In this document: positions 1-9,103 of the stretch, in pieces | How the letters are laid out: each line of letters begins with the position of its first letter | How positions within the stretch are numbered: position 1 is the first letter of the stretch | DNA from: VRUE01 sp040904405 | GTDB lineage: Bacteria > Actinomycetota > Thermoleophilia > Solirubrobacterales > 70-9 | Assembly: GCA_040904405.1 (NCBI GenBank) | Contig: JBBDTK010000031.1 | Coordinates: 1 to 10,506 of the forward strand | Length of the DNA: 10,506 nt | Reading direction: 5' to 3' | The notes under the pieces: model-generated | Told to the model about the DNA's origin: nothing | The model's input: the letters and a program-made list of their open reading frames with translations, nothing else | Database searches by the model: none | Program-made: the position numbers and the translations under genes

Positions 1-2193
1 TGGTCCGAGCACTGCGCCTACAAGCACTCGCGCAAGCTGCTGCGGCGGCTGCCGACCGAGGGCGAGCGGGTGGTGATGGGGCCGGGAGAGAACGCCGGCG
101 CGGTCGACATCGGCAACGGCCACGCGGTCGCCTTCAAGGTCGAGTCCCACAACCACCCGAGCGCGGTCGAGCCCTTCCAGGGGGCGGCGACCGGGGTCGG
201 CGGCATCCTGCGCGACGTCTTCGCGCTCGGCGCGCGGCCGATCGCGATCCTCGACTCGCTGCGCTTCGGCGAGCTCGACTCGCTGCGCTCCCGCCACCTG
301 CTCGACGGCGCGGTGCGCGGGATCGGCCACTACGGCAACTCGATCGGCGTGCCGACGGTCGGCGGCGAGATCTACTTCGAGCCGCCCTACGAGCACAACT
401 GCCTGGTCAACGCGATGTGCGTCGGCCTGGCGAAGACCGAGGAGATGGTGCGCGCGGCCGCCGCCGGCGTGGGCAACGCCGTCGTGCTGATGGGGGCGTC
501 GACCGGGCGCGACGGGATCGGCGGCGCCTCGGTGCTGGCCTCGGCCGAGCTCGGCGAGGGCGACGAGGCGAAGCGGCCGACGGTGCAGATCGGCGACCCC
601 TTCGAGGAGTCGAAGCTGCTCGAGTGCTGCCTGGAGCTGCTCGGCAGGGGGCTGCTGGTCTCGCTGCAGGACCTCGGCGCCGCCGGGCTGACCTCCTCGG
701 CGGCGGAGATGGCCTCTGCCGGCGGGCTCGGGATCGACCTCGACCTGGCGCGGGTGCCGCTGCGCGAGCCCGGCCTCGAGCCCTTCGAGATCATGGTCTC
801 CGAGTCGCAGGAGCGGATGCTGGCCGTGGTCGAGCCGGGCAGGGTTCCCGAGGTGCTGGCCGTCTGCGAGAAATGGCAGACCGGCGGGACGGCGATCGGC
901 GCGATCTCCGGCAGCGGCCAGGTGCGGGTGCTGCGCGGCGAGGAGGTCGTCGGCGAGATGCCGGTCGAGGCGCTGGTCGACGGCTGCCCGCTTTATGACC
1001 TCTCCCCGGCTGAGCCGGAGGGCTGGATCTACGGCAACGAGGACGTGCTCGCGGCCCGGGTCGCGGCGGTCGAGCGGATCGTGGGAGCCGGACGCGGCGG
1101 TGGCGCACCCGGGGAGAGGCCGGAGGGCGGCGAGGACTCCGACGCGCCGCGCGCCGGGGACGCCGACCCCGGCTCGGTCCTGCTCGCCCTGCTCGCCTCG
1201 CCAAGCATCGCCTCCAAGCGCTGGGCCTTCGAGCAGTACGACTCGGTCGTCGGCTCGCGCACGGCGCGGCGGCCCGAGACCGCCGACGCCGCGGTGCTGG
1301 CGATCCCCGAGGCCGGCAACGCGATCGCGGTCTCGATCGACGGCAACGGGCGGCGGGTCGCCTGCGACCCCTACGCCGGCACGGTCGAGGCGGTGCTGGA
1401 GTGCGCGCAGAACCTCGCCTGCGCCGGGGCCGAGCCGCTCGGTCTGACCAACTGCCTCAACTTCGGCAACCCGGAGAAGCCGGCCCCGGCCTGGCAGCTC
1501 GACCGCGCCGTCAGCGGCCTCGCCGAGACCTGCGAGGCGCTCGGCGTCCCCGTCGTCGGCGGCAACGTCTCGCTCTACAACGAGGGGCCGGAAGGGCCGA
1601 TCTACCCGACGCCGGTGGTGGGGATGGTCGGCGAGCTGCCCGGCCCCGAGGCGGCGGCGCCGAGCGCCTTCGCCCGCGAGGGCGACGCAATCGCCCTGCT
1701 CGGCCCGTTCGAGCCGTCGCTGGCCGGCTCGGAGCTGGCCAAGTTGCGCGGCGAGCTGGCCGCCGGCCTGCCGCAGCCCGACGTCGCCGCGGTCGCCGCC
1801 GCCTGCGCCGCCGTCCGCGAGGCGGCCCGGGCCGGGGTGCTCTCCTCGGCCCACGACGTCAGCGACGGCGGCCTCGCCTGCGCCCTGGCCGAGTCGGCGA
1901 TCGGCTCGGTGGGCGGCGCCAACCTGGGCTGCCGCGTCGACCTCTCCCCGCTGCTGGAGCGCGGCTGCTCCGCCGAGGAGGCCCTCTTCGGCGAGGGGCC
2001 GGGCGGCTTCGTCGTAAGCGGCAAGCGCGACGCGCTCGAGTCCCTGGCCACCGCGGACGTCGCGGTCATCCAGCTCGGCGAGGTGACTGCCGGCGGCAGG
2101 TTCGAGCTGGCCGTCGACGAGGCGTCGCTCGACACCGCGGTCGACCGCCTCGCCGAAGCCTGGCGCTCGCTCGGCGACCGGCTCGCCGCCTGA
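1..2193 (+). CDS. purL: Phosphoribosylformylglycinamidine synthase subunit PurL (5' end outside window)
   Basis: PurL is the synthetase subunit that converts FGAR to FGAM using ATP and ammonia supplied by PurQ; it is cytosolic, step 4 of purine synthesis. The frame is open from base 1, so the start codon lies upstream; 730 residues are visible, against roughly 740 for small-type PurL. The window opens on WSEHCAYKHSR, the N-terminal block holding the catalytic-type His. Then come ESHNHPSAVEPFQG (142-183), GGEIYFEPPY (361-390) and VSESQERM (796-819) of the first AIRS-like half. The second half has LASPSIASKRW, NCLNFGNPEKP, GGNVSLYNE and AHDVSDGGLA (1849-1878). The two halves are joined by an unusually Gly/Pro/Glu-rich linker (about 1084-1173). 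Stop is TGA at 2191. The length fits small PurL, which works with separate PurS and PurQ, probably encoded just upstream. Identification is very secure. Confidence 0.97.
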   Translation, partial: WSEHCAYKHSRKLLRRLPTEGERVVMGPGENAGAVDIGNGHAVAFKVESHNHPSAVEPFQGAATGVGGILRDVFALGARPIAILDSLRFGELDSLRSRHLLDGAVRGIGHYGNSIGVPTVGGEIYFEPPYEHNCLVNAMCVGLAKTEEMVRAAAAGVGNAVVLMGASTGRDGIGGASVLASAELGEGDEAKRPTVQIGDPFEESKLLECCLELLGRGLLVSLQDLGAAGLTSSAAEMASAGGLGIDLDLARVPLREPGLEPFEIMVSESQERMLAVVEPGRVPEVLAVCEKWQTGGTAIGAISGSGQVRVLRGEEVVGEMPVEALVDGCPLYDLSPAEPEGWIYGNEDVLAARVAAVERIVGAGRGGGAPGERPEGGEDSDAPRAGDADPGSVLLALLASPSIASKRWAFEQYDSVVGSRTARRPETADAAVLAIPEAGNAIAVSIDGNGRRVACDPYAGTVEAVLECAQNLACAGAEPLGLTNCLNFGNPEKPAPAWQLDRAVSGLAETCEALGVPVVGGNVSLYNEGPEGPIYPTPVVGMVGELPGPEAAAPSAFAREGDAIALLGPFEPSLAGSELAKLRGELAAGLPQPDVAAVAAACAAVREAARAGVLSSAHDVSDGGLACALAESAIGSVGGANLGCRVDLSPLLERGCSAEEALFGEGPGGFVVSGKRDALESLATADVAVIQLGEVTAGGRFELAVDEASLDTAVDRLAEAWRSLGDRLAA

Positions 2194-2202
2194 CAACGGC
2201 GC

Positions 2203-2245
2203 CCGGGACATCTTCCCGGTCAGGAACCGGCACAGAATCCCGGTT
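2203..2245 (+). terminator. Two adjacent hairpins after purL, possible terminator
   Basis: Ten bases past the purL stop, CCGGGA (2203-2208) pairs with TCCCGG (2214-2219) around a 5-base loop. Then AACCGG (2225-2230) pairs with CCGGTT (2240-2245) around a 9-base loop. No clean T run follows directly, but the DNA becomes AT-rich from 2251. They could end the purL transcript or simply be GC-rich spacer. Confidence 0.35.
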
Positions 2246-2251
2246 GGGAGA

Positions 2252-2319
2252 TGAATATTTCAAGGGTTGAAAGCCTAATATTTTTCGGGTTCAAGTCCTG
2301 ATATTTTACGGGTCCGCGG
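2252..2319 (+). repeat. Three imperfect tandem repeats of about 23 bp, AT-rich patch
   Basis: Three head-to-tail units begin at 2252, 2276 and 2299. Each starts T(G/A)A with TATTT near its 5' end and has GGGT in the middle; units 2 and 3 share ATATTTT(T/A)CGGGT. Bases 2251-2310 hold only 20 G+C of 60, in a region otherwise around 70 percent GC. The third unit runs straight into the first recognisable codons of the DUF4143 remnant. Even spacing at about two helical turns would suit an operator array bound by a regulator, but it could also be the foreign edge of an insertion. Confidence 0.55.
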
Positions 2320-3257
2320 TTCCGGCCGACGAGGTGACCAGACACACCGGAGCGGGGCGAATCGCCCGGCTCCGGATGCGCCCGATGAGCCTGTTCGAGC
2401 TTGAACGCAGCAACGGCGAAGTGTCCCTCGACAAGCTCTTGGGTGGGGAGCCCGTCGTCGGCGCCAAGACCGACCTCTCCATCGAGCAGATAGCCGAGGC
2501 CATCGCCGTCGGGGGTTGGCCGGGCTGGCAAGAGTCGAGCCAGGGAGAGGCACTCGCGAATGTGCGCGGCTATCTCGATGAGGTCGCTCGAGCCGACATC
2601 AGCCGCATCGACGGCAAGTCCCGCGACCCGATCAAAATCACGGGGCTGCTCACCAGCCTGGCTCGCAATGTCGCCAGTCATGTCTCTACAAGCGCCCTCG
2701 CTGCTGACGCGGGAGGGTCGGACGGGCCCCTGGACAGCGGCACGGTCCGCGAGTACCTCGACAGCCTTGAGCGCCTGATGGTGGTCGAGAGCCAACCTGC
2801 GTGGCGACCCCATCTGCGCTCAAGGCGCCAGCTCCGTCATGCCCCCAAGCGCCATTTCGTCGACCCTTCGCTGGCCGTTGCCGCCCTTCGCGCGACGCCC
2901 GAGCACCTGCTGCGCGAGATCAGCGCACTCGGCCACCTGTTCGAGTCGCTGGTGATTCGCGACCTGCGGATCTACGGTCAGGCATGCGCGGCCCAGGTAA
3001 GTCAGTATCGGGACAGCAGCGGCTTGGAGGTGGACGCAATCGTCGAGGGCCTCGACCGACGCTGGGCGGCATTCGAGGTCAAGCTCAACCCGACTCGGGT
3101 GGACGAAGCAGCTGCCGGCTTGCTGCGCTTCGCGCAGAACGTGGACGCCGGTGTCATGGGCGAGCCCGCGACCCTTGGGGTGATCACGAGCGGCAAGTAC
3201 GGTTTCGTGAGAGAGGACGGCATCGCCGTCATCCCAATCGGCGCGCTCGGGCCGTAG
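2310..3257 (+). pseudogene. 5'-truncated ATP-binding/DUF4143 protein, nuclease-like C-terminal half retained
   Basis: An intact frame from GTG 2334 gives 307 residues. They resemble the rear of the large AAA_14-DUF4143 ATPase family: TRHTGAGR and RMRPMSLFE near the start, then YLDEVARADISRIDG, NVASHVS, YLDSLERLMVVE and APKRHFVDPSLAVAALRA. The C-terminus has FES (203-205), GLEVDAIV around Asp234 and FEVK (Glu248, Lys250), a PD-(D/E)XK nuclease-like pattern. Family members usually have about 400 residues with a P-loop ATPase domain in front; no Walker A or B motif is present here. In-frame codons just before the GTG (2310-2333) read GSAVPADE, which continues the family match, so the GTG is inside a broken gene. 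A TGA lies in frame at 2268 and no ribosome binding site precedes 2334. Codon use is less GC-extreme than in its neighbours, suggesting transfer. The function of the family is not established. Confidence 0.72.
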
Positions 3258-3267
3258 GAGCTTGGAT

Positions 3268-3285
3268 CGCGCCTGTTTAGGCGCG
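3268..3285 (+). terminator. Short GC hairpin after the DUF4143 remnant
   Basis: CGCGCCT (3268-3274) and AGGCGCG (3279-3285) form a perfect 7-bp stem with loop GTTT, ten bases after the TAG stop. No T tract follows. It may act as a T-less terminator, as is common in GC-rich actinobacteria, insulating the importer operon; this is inferred. Confidence 0.4.
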
Positions 3286-3310
3286 GACCCATCCGGGCAT
3301 CTCGCTCTTG

Positions 3311-3339
3311 CACCCCCGCGACCCTCGCGATCGGGGGTG
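3311..3339 (+). promoter_or_regulatory. Strong inverted repeat in the lpqY leader
   Basis: CACCCCCG (3311-3318) is the exact reverse complement of CGGGGGTG (3332-3339). Inside it, CGCGA and TCGCG can form a competing shorter hairpin around CCC. The repeat ends seven bases before the AAGGAG ribosome binding site of lpqY. It could be a repressor operator, a leader hairpin affecting translation, or a second terminator for the upstream gene. Confidence 0.45.
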
Positions 3340-3346
3340 GGCGATG

Positions 3347-3360
3347 AAGGAGAGAACTTG
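3347..3360 (+). promoter_or_regulatory. Ribosome binding site and TTG start of lpqY
   Basis: AAGGAG at 3347-3352 lies five bases before TTG at 3358-3360. It decides the start: beginning here gives a typical short lipoprotein signal peptide. The upstream in-frame TTG at 3262 has no such site and would add 32 residues of Pro/Arg-rich sequence unlike a signal peptide. Confidence 0.75.
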
Positions 3361-4638
3361 ACATCACGGGCGACGGTCTCGGTGCTGGCCTGCCTCGCGA
3401 CGGCGGCGCTGGCAATCGTCGCCCTCGGCGGTTGCGGGGCGGACACCGGCGAGGCCGGCCCGCGCCCGCTGACCTGGTTCGTCGCGATCCAGCCGGGCGG
3501 GACGGTCGAGGAAGTCTCCAAACGCTGCTCGGAGGAATCGAACGGCCGCTACCGGGTCGAACCGGAGTTCCTCCCCACCGACGCCAGCCAGCAGCGCGAA
3601 CAGCTGGTCCGCCGGCTCGGCGCCGACGACCCCTCGATCGACATCATCGGCATGGACGTGATCTGGACCGGCGAGTTCGCCAACGCCGGCTGGGTCGAGG
3701 AGTGGACCGGCAAACGCAAAGAGGAGGCGACCGGCGACGTCTTCCCGAGCGTGGTCGAGACGGCCTCCTACGAGGGCGGCCTCTACGCCGTCCCTTTCAA
3801 CACCAACACGCAGCTGCTCTGGTACCGCAAGGATCTGGTGAAGGAGCCGCCGCGGACCTGGGACGAGATGATCGGAATGGCGGAAGAGCTGGGCCGCGCG
3901 AAAGGCGGCATGATCCAGGTTCAGGCGAACCGCTACGAGGGCTTCACCGTCTGGGCCAACGCGCTGATCGAGAGCGCCGGCACGCAGCTGCTCTCCGGGC
4001 CGGAGCGGGTCGAGCTGGCCGAGGGGCCGGCGGTGAAAGCGCTGGAGACGATCGGCCGCCTCGCCAACTCCTCCGCCGCCCCGCCCAGCCTCTCCACCTC
4101 CGACGAGGACAGCGCCCGGCTCGGCTTCGAGGGCGGCGAATCGGCCTTCATGACCAACTACACCTTCGCCTACGCCAGCGCCCAGGCCGAAGCGCCTGAG
4201 ATCGGCAGGAAAATGGGCTTCGCCCGCTTCCCCCGGGTCGACGCGGACAGGCCGAGCAAACCACCCCTGGGCGGCTTCAACCTGGCGGTCAGCGCCTTCT
4301 CGGAGAACAAGGACGTCGCCTTCGACGCCGCCGCCTGCCTGGCCGACGAGCAGAGCCAGCTGACCGCGGTCAAACTCGACGGGCTGCCCCCCTCCCGCTC
4401 CACCCTCTACTCGAGCAAGGCCGTGACCGAAGCGTACCCCGGCTTCGCCGGGCTGGTGAAGCAGTCGATCGAAGACTCCGGCCCGCGGCCGACCTCGCCC
4501 GCCTACCAGGACGTCAGCCTCGCGGTGCAGCGCTCGCTGCACCCGCCGAGCAAGATCGACCCCCGCGACGCGAGCTCGGTCTACGAGGAGCTGAGGTCGA
4601 ACCTCGAGGACGCGGTCGAACGAAAGGGACTGCTGTGA
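3358..4638 (+). CDS. lpqY: LpqY-like sugar-binding lipoprotein of ABC importer (trehalose-type)
   Basis: Family 1 extracellular solute-binding protein, 426 residues, expected to sit on the outer face of the membrane and deliver a disaccharide, most likely trehalose, to SugA-SugB. From the TTG start: Arg4, a hydrophobic stretch (about 7-23) and the lipobox LGGC with Cys26 as lipid site. The mature part matches recalled mycobacterial LpqY over most of its length: QREQLVRRL, DVIWTGEFANAGW (from residue 100), NTNTQLLWYRKDL (from 148), a VQANRYEGF block, GGFNLAVS, and the late RPTSPAYQDVS block ending in GLL. Mycobacterial LpqY is slightly longer (about 468). Its stop overlaps the sugA start by four bases (GTGA at 4635-4638), implying translational coupling. 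Homology is strong; the substrate is inferred from family and gene order, and another alpha-glucoside is possible. Confidence 0.88.
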   Translation: MTSRATVSVLACLATAALAIVALGGCGADTGEAGPRPLTWFVAIQPGGTVEEVSKRCSEESNGRYRVEPEFLPTDASQQREQLVRRLGADDPSIDIIGMDVIWTGEFANAGWVEEWTGKRKEEATGDVFPSVVETASYEGGLYAVPFNTNTQLLWYRKDLVKEPPRTWDEMIGMAEELGRAKGGMIQVQANRYEGFTVWANALIESAGTQLLSGPERVELAEGPAVKALETIGRLANSSAAPPSLSTSDEDSARLGFEGGESAFMTNYTFAYASAQAEAPEIGRKMGFARFPRVDADRPSKPPLGGFNLAVSAFSENKDVAFDAAACLADEQSQLTAVKLDGLPPSRSTLYSSKAVTEAYPGFAGLVKQSIEDSGPRPTSPAYQDVSLAVQRSLHPPSKIDPRDASSVYEELRSNLEDAVERKGLL

Positions 4639-5537
4639 GCGCCGGCGCGGCGACCAGCGACCGGACCCGCTCCGAGCACCGCCTCGCCTGGCTGCTCTGC
4701 GCGCCGGCGGTGGTCGCGATGCTCGCCGTCACCGCCTACCCGATCCTCTACGCCTTCGTCCTCTCGCTGCAGCAGATCGACCTGCGCTTCCCCGACGAGG
4801 GCGGCTTCGTCGGGCTCGACAACTACGTCTCGGTACTCAGCTCGCAACTCTGGTGGACCGACCTCTTCAACACCGTCTTCCTCACCCTGGTCTCGGTCTC
4901 GATCGAGCTGGTGCTGGGGATGGCGATCGCGCTGGTCATGCACCGGGCGATCTTCGGCCGCGGCGGAATCCGCACCGCGGTCCTGATCCCCTACGGGATC
5001 ATCACCGTGGTCGCCGCCTTCGCCTGGCAGTTCGCCTTCGCCCCCGAAAGCGGCTTCGTCAACAACCTGCCGCTGATCGCCGAGGACATGGACTGGTTCG
5101 GCGACCGCTTCAGCGCCTTCGCGGTCATCGTCATGGCCGAGGTCTGGAAGACGACGCCGTTCATGGCGCTGCTGCTGCTGGCCGGGCTGGTGACGATCGA
5201 CGGCCAGCTGTATGAGGCGGCACGGGTCGACGGGGCGAGCGCCTGGCAGCGCTTCACCCGGATCACCCTGCCGCTGATGAAGCCGGCGATCCTCGTCGCG
5301 CTGCTCTTCCGCACCCTCGACGCCTTCCGCGTCTTCGACACGATCTTCATCATGACCGCCGGTGCGCAGGACACCGAATCGGTCTCGATCCTCGGCTTCA
5401 ACCAGCTGATCTCGCGGCTCAACCTCGGCCTCGGCTCGGCCGTCTCGGTGCTGATCTTCCTCTGCGTCCTGGCGATCGCCTACTTCTACGTCAGGGTCCT
5501 CGGCACCCGGGTCGAGGAAGGAAGGCCGGGCAACTGA
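4635..5537 (+). CDS. sugA: ABC sugar importer permease, SugA type
   Basis: MalF-like inner-membrane permease of 300 residues, one half of the transport channel for the LpqY-delivered sugar. About six membrane segments are visible: roughly 18-40, 78-101, 113-135, 158-182, 213-230 and 272-292. The cytoplasmic EAA loop that docks on the ATPase reads YEAARVDGASAW (193-204), followed by ITLP (210-213). Other blocks shared with mycobacterial SugA are AVLIPYGIITVVA, AEVWKTTPFMALLLLAGL, ALLFRTLDAFR and SVSILG. It starts at GTG 4635, inside the end of lpqY, with AAGGGA about five bases upstream. Its TGA overlaps the sugB ATG by one base (TGATG). Identity as a carbohydrate permease is certain; the SugA name rests on sequence similarity and gene order. 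Confidence 0.92.
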   Translation: MSAGAATSDRTRSEHRLAWLLCAPAVVAMLAVTAYPILYAFVLSLQQIDLRFPDEGGFVGLDNYVSVLSSQLWWTDLFNTVFLTLVSVSIELVLGMAIALVMHRAIFGRGGIRTAVLIPYGIITVVAAFAWQFAFAPESGFVNNLPLIAEDMDWFGDRFSAFAVIVMAEVWKTTPFMALLLLAGLVTIDGQLYEAARVDGASAWQRFTRITLPLMKPAILVALLFRTLDAFRVFDTIFIMTAGAQDTESVSILGFNQLISRLNLGLGSAVSVLIFLCVLAIAYFYVRVLGTRVEEGRPGN

Positions 5538-6379
5538 TGGAACGCGGAACCCGCGAGTACGCGCTCTGGAGCATCGCGATCCTCGCCGTGCTGGTCGTCG
5601 CCCTGATCCCGGTCCTCTGGCTGATCTCGCTCTCGCTGAAGCCGACCGACGCGGTCGCCGACGGCCGCTTCCTGCCCAGCGAGATCTCCTTCGACAACTA
5701 CAAGAGCCTGTTCGAAGGCGGCGTCGACGGCAGCCCCTTCGTCAAACCGTTGATCAACTCGATCCTGATCGCGCTGATCACGACGACGATCGCGATCGTG
5801 CTCGCCTCCTTCGCCGCCTACGCGATCGCCCGGCTCGAATTCCCCGGCAAGCGGGTGATCCTCGCCGGGGCGCTGGCGATCGCGATGTTCCCGCCGATCT
5901 CGACTGTCGGGCCGCTGTTCGACATGTGGCGGGCGCTGGGGATCTACGACACCTATCCGGGCCTGATCATCCCCTACCTGACCTTCTCGCTGCCGCTGGC
6001 GATCTACGCCCTCGTCGCCTTCTTCCGCGAGATCCCCTGGGAGCTCGAGCAGGCGGCCCAGGTCGACGGGGCGACCCCGTTCCAGGCCTTCCGCAAGGTG
6101 ATCGTGCCGCTCGCCGCGCCGGGCATGTTCACGGCGGCGATCCTGGTCTTCATCTTCGCCTGGAACGACTTCCTCTTCGCGATCTCGCTGACCTCCTCGG
6201 ACGCCTCGCGAACCGTGCCGGCGGCGCTCGCCTTCTTCACCGGCGAGTCGTCGTTCACCCAGCCGACCGGCAGCATCGCCGCGGCGGCGGTCGTCGTCAC
6301 CGTGCCGATCATCGTCTTCGTCCTGTTCTTCCAGCGCCGCATCGTCTCCGGCCTCACCGCCGGGGCGGTCAAGGGATAA
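5537..6379 (+). CDS. sugB: ABC sugar importer permease, SugB type
   Basis: MalG-like inner-membrane permease of 280 residues, the partner of SugA. An N-terminal membrane segment (about 10-32) precedes the SLKPTDAVADG block. The EAA loop is LEQAAQVDGATPFQAFRKVIVPLAAPG, with its Glu171 and Gly178 in the expected places. The protein ends QRRIVSGLTAGAVKG, almost identical to the mycobacterial SugB tail, and shares ARLEFPGKR, AFFREIPW, FIFAWND and PTGSIAAAA with it. ATG 5537 overlaps the sugA stop, so its translation probably depends on sugA. The TAA stop at 6377 overlaps the AAGGAG site of the next gene, sugC. Confidence 0.93.
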   Translation: MERGTREYALWSIAILAVLVVALIPVLWLISLSLKPTDAVADGRFLPSEISFDNYKSLFEGGVDGSPFVKPLINSILIALITTTIAIVLASFAAYAIARLEFPGKRVILAGALAIAMFPPISTVGPLFDMWRALGIYDTYPGLIIPYLTFSLPLAIYALVAFFREIPWELEQAAQVDGATPFQAFRKVIVPLAAPGMFTAAILVFIFAWNDFLFAISLTSSDASRTVPAALAFFTGESSFTQPTGSIAAAAVVVTVPIIVFVLFFQRRIVSGLTAGAVKG

Positions 6380-6390
6380 GGAGCCAACCG

Positions 6391-7593
<1,203 letters not shown>

Positions 7594-7642
7594 GCAGTCT
7601 GCCTGCGCGTCTCGTCCTTCTCAACGCAAGGAAGCACGCGCT

Positions 7643-9088
7643 TTGACTCCGCCCCAGGGGCAGCCGATAGACCGCGATGGCCCGCGCGAGGAATGCGGGG
7701 TGTTCGGCGTATACGCGCCCGGGCACGACGTCGCCCGGCTCGCCTACTTCGGCCTCTTCGCGCTGCAGCACCGCGGCCAGGAGTCGGCCGGGATCGCCAC
7801 CTGCGAGGGCGGCCACATCACCACGATGCGCGATTCGGGCCTCGTCTCCCAGGTCTTCGACGAGGAGAAGCTGCGGGCGCTGGAGGGCGACATGGCGATC
7901 GGCCACGTGCGCTACTCGACCACCGGCGGCGGCTCCTGGGAGAACGCGCAGCCGGTCTGGCGCGACGACGGCCGCGAGCTGGCGCTCGGCCACAACGGCA
8001 ACCTGACCAACGCGGTCGAGCTCTGGAACGAGCTGAAGCAGCGGGGGATCGCCTTCCGCGGCAGCTCCGACTCGGAGATCATCGCGGCGCTGATCTCCTC
8101 CAACGAGGGCAAGCTGGTCGAGGACGCGGTCGCCGACGTGATGCCGCGGCTGCGCGGCGCCTACTCGACCGTGGCGATGACCAAGCGGGCGATCGTCGCC
8201 TTCCGCGACCCGCACGGGGTGCGGCCGCTCTCGCTGGGGCGGCTGGGGGAGCGCTTCGTCGTCGCCTCGGAGAGCTGCGCCTTCGACATCATCGGCGCCG
8301 AGCTGATGCGGGAGGTGCATCCCGGCGAGATGGTCTCGCTGACCGAGCGCGGCCTGGAGACCCGCCAGGTAGTCAAGAGCGGCCGCCCGGCGACCTGCGT
8401 CTTCGAGCACATCTACTTCTCCCGCCCCGACAGCCGGATCGAGGGCAAGGTGCTGCAGCAGGTGCGGGGGCGGATGGGCGAGATCCTCTGGCGCGAGGCG
8501 CCGGTCGAGGCCGACCTGGTGATCTCGGTGCCGGACTCGGGCAACCCGGCGGCGGCCGGCTTCGCCCGCGCCTCGGGGCTGCCCCGCGACGACGGCCTGA
8601 TCAAGAACCGCTACGTCGCCCGCACCTTCATCCAGCCCGGGCAGGAGCTGCGCAAGCACGGCCTGCGGCTGAAGTTCAACCCGCTGCCGGAGATCGTCTC
8701 CGGCCAGCGAGTGGTCGTCGTCGACGACTCGATCGTGCGCGGCAACACGACGCGGCAGATCGTCGGCATGCTGCGCGACGCCGGCGCCAGCGAGATCCAC
8801 CTGCGGATCTCGGCGCCGCCGATCCGCCACCCCTGCCACTACGGCGTCGACATGTCGACCCGCGAGGAGATGATCGCCCACGAGCGGACGATCGAGCAGG
8901 TCGCCGACGAGCTCGGCGCCGACTCGCTCGCCTACCTCTCGATGGAGGGCGTATACGAGGCGATCGGCGGCGCCCCCGAAGACCACTGCGACGCCTGCTT
9001 CACCGGGCACTACCCGTTGGGCGACCCGGAGGCGGCGAACGGCAAGTTCGCCCTCGAGGACGTCGCTGTGGTTCCCGCTGGCGGTTAA
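7643..9088 (+). CDS. purF: Amidophosphoribosyltransferase
   Basis: Catalyses the first committed purine step: PRPP plus glutamine gives phosphoribosylamine. The protein has 481 residues. TTG 7643 is chosen because AAGGAAG (7628-7634) sits eight bases upstream and it gives a short propeptide ending before Cys18 in REECGVFG, the N-terminal glutaminase nucleophile released by self-processing. The glutaminase domain has LQHRGQESAG, GHVRYSTTGG, GHNGNLTN and RGSSDSE. The phosphoribosyltransferase half has the PRPP loop VVVVDDSIVRGNTT (357-370). Cys252 (in CVFEHIYFSRPDS), Cys398 (in HPCHYG), Cys449 and Cys452 (CDAC) match the four ligands of the 4Fe-4S cluster of the Bacillus-type enzyme, which makes that class oxygen-sensitive. 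It is followed by a structured 278-bp gap and then purN. Confidence 0.97.
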   Translation: MTPPQGQPIDRDGPREECGVFGVYAPGHDVARLAYFGLFALQHRGQESAGIATCEGGHITTMRDSGLVSQVFDEEKLRALEGDMAIGHVRYSTTGGGSWENAQPVWRDDGRELALGHNGNLTNAVELWNELKQRGIAFRGSSDSEIIAALISSNEGKLVEDAVADVMPRLRGAYSTVAMTKRAIVAFRDPHGVRPLSLGRLGERFVVASESCAFDIIGAELMREVHPGEMVSLTERGLETRQVVKSGRPATCVFEHIYFSRPDSRIEGKVLQQVRGRMGEILWREAPVEADLVISVPDSGNPAAAGFARASGLPRDDGLIKNRYVARTFIQPGQELRKHGLRLKFNPLPEIVSGQRVVVVDDSIVRGNTTRQIVGMLRDAGASEIHLRISAPPIRHPCHYGVDMSTREEMIAHERTIEQVADELGADSLAYLSMEGVYEAIGGAPEDHCDACFTGHYPLGDPEAANGKFALEDVAVVPAGG

Positions 9089-9103
9089 GGACCTATCCCG
9101 GCA

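Noticed and set aside
2285..2301. tRNA T-arm look-alike (TCGGG, TTCAAGT, CCTGA)
   Set aside because: Stem and loop fit a T-arm, but no acceptor, anticodon or D arm is nearby, and it is one unit of the local tandem repeat. An attachment-site remnant cannot be excluded but is unsupported.
2220..2813. Minus-strand frame over the DUF4143 remnant and repeats
   Set aside because: Antisense to a frame with clear family matches; spans the AT-rich repeats and shows no homology I recognise.
3262..3357. Earlier in-frame TTG start for lpqY
   Set aside because: No ribosome binding site; it would place a Pro/Arg-rich stretch before the signal peptide and run through two hairpins.
3344..3361. Five-codon ORF (MKERT) overlapping the lpqY start
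   Set aside because: ATG 3344 to TGA 3361 is too short to distinguish from chance and would need its own binding site, which is not seen.
3364..4542. Minus-strand open frame (392 codons) opposite lpqY
   Set aside because: Low-complexity mirror of a real lipoprotein gene with no recognisable domain.
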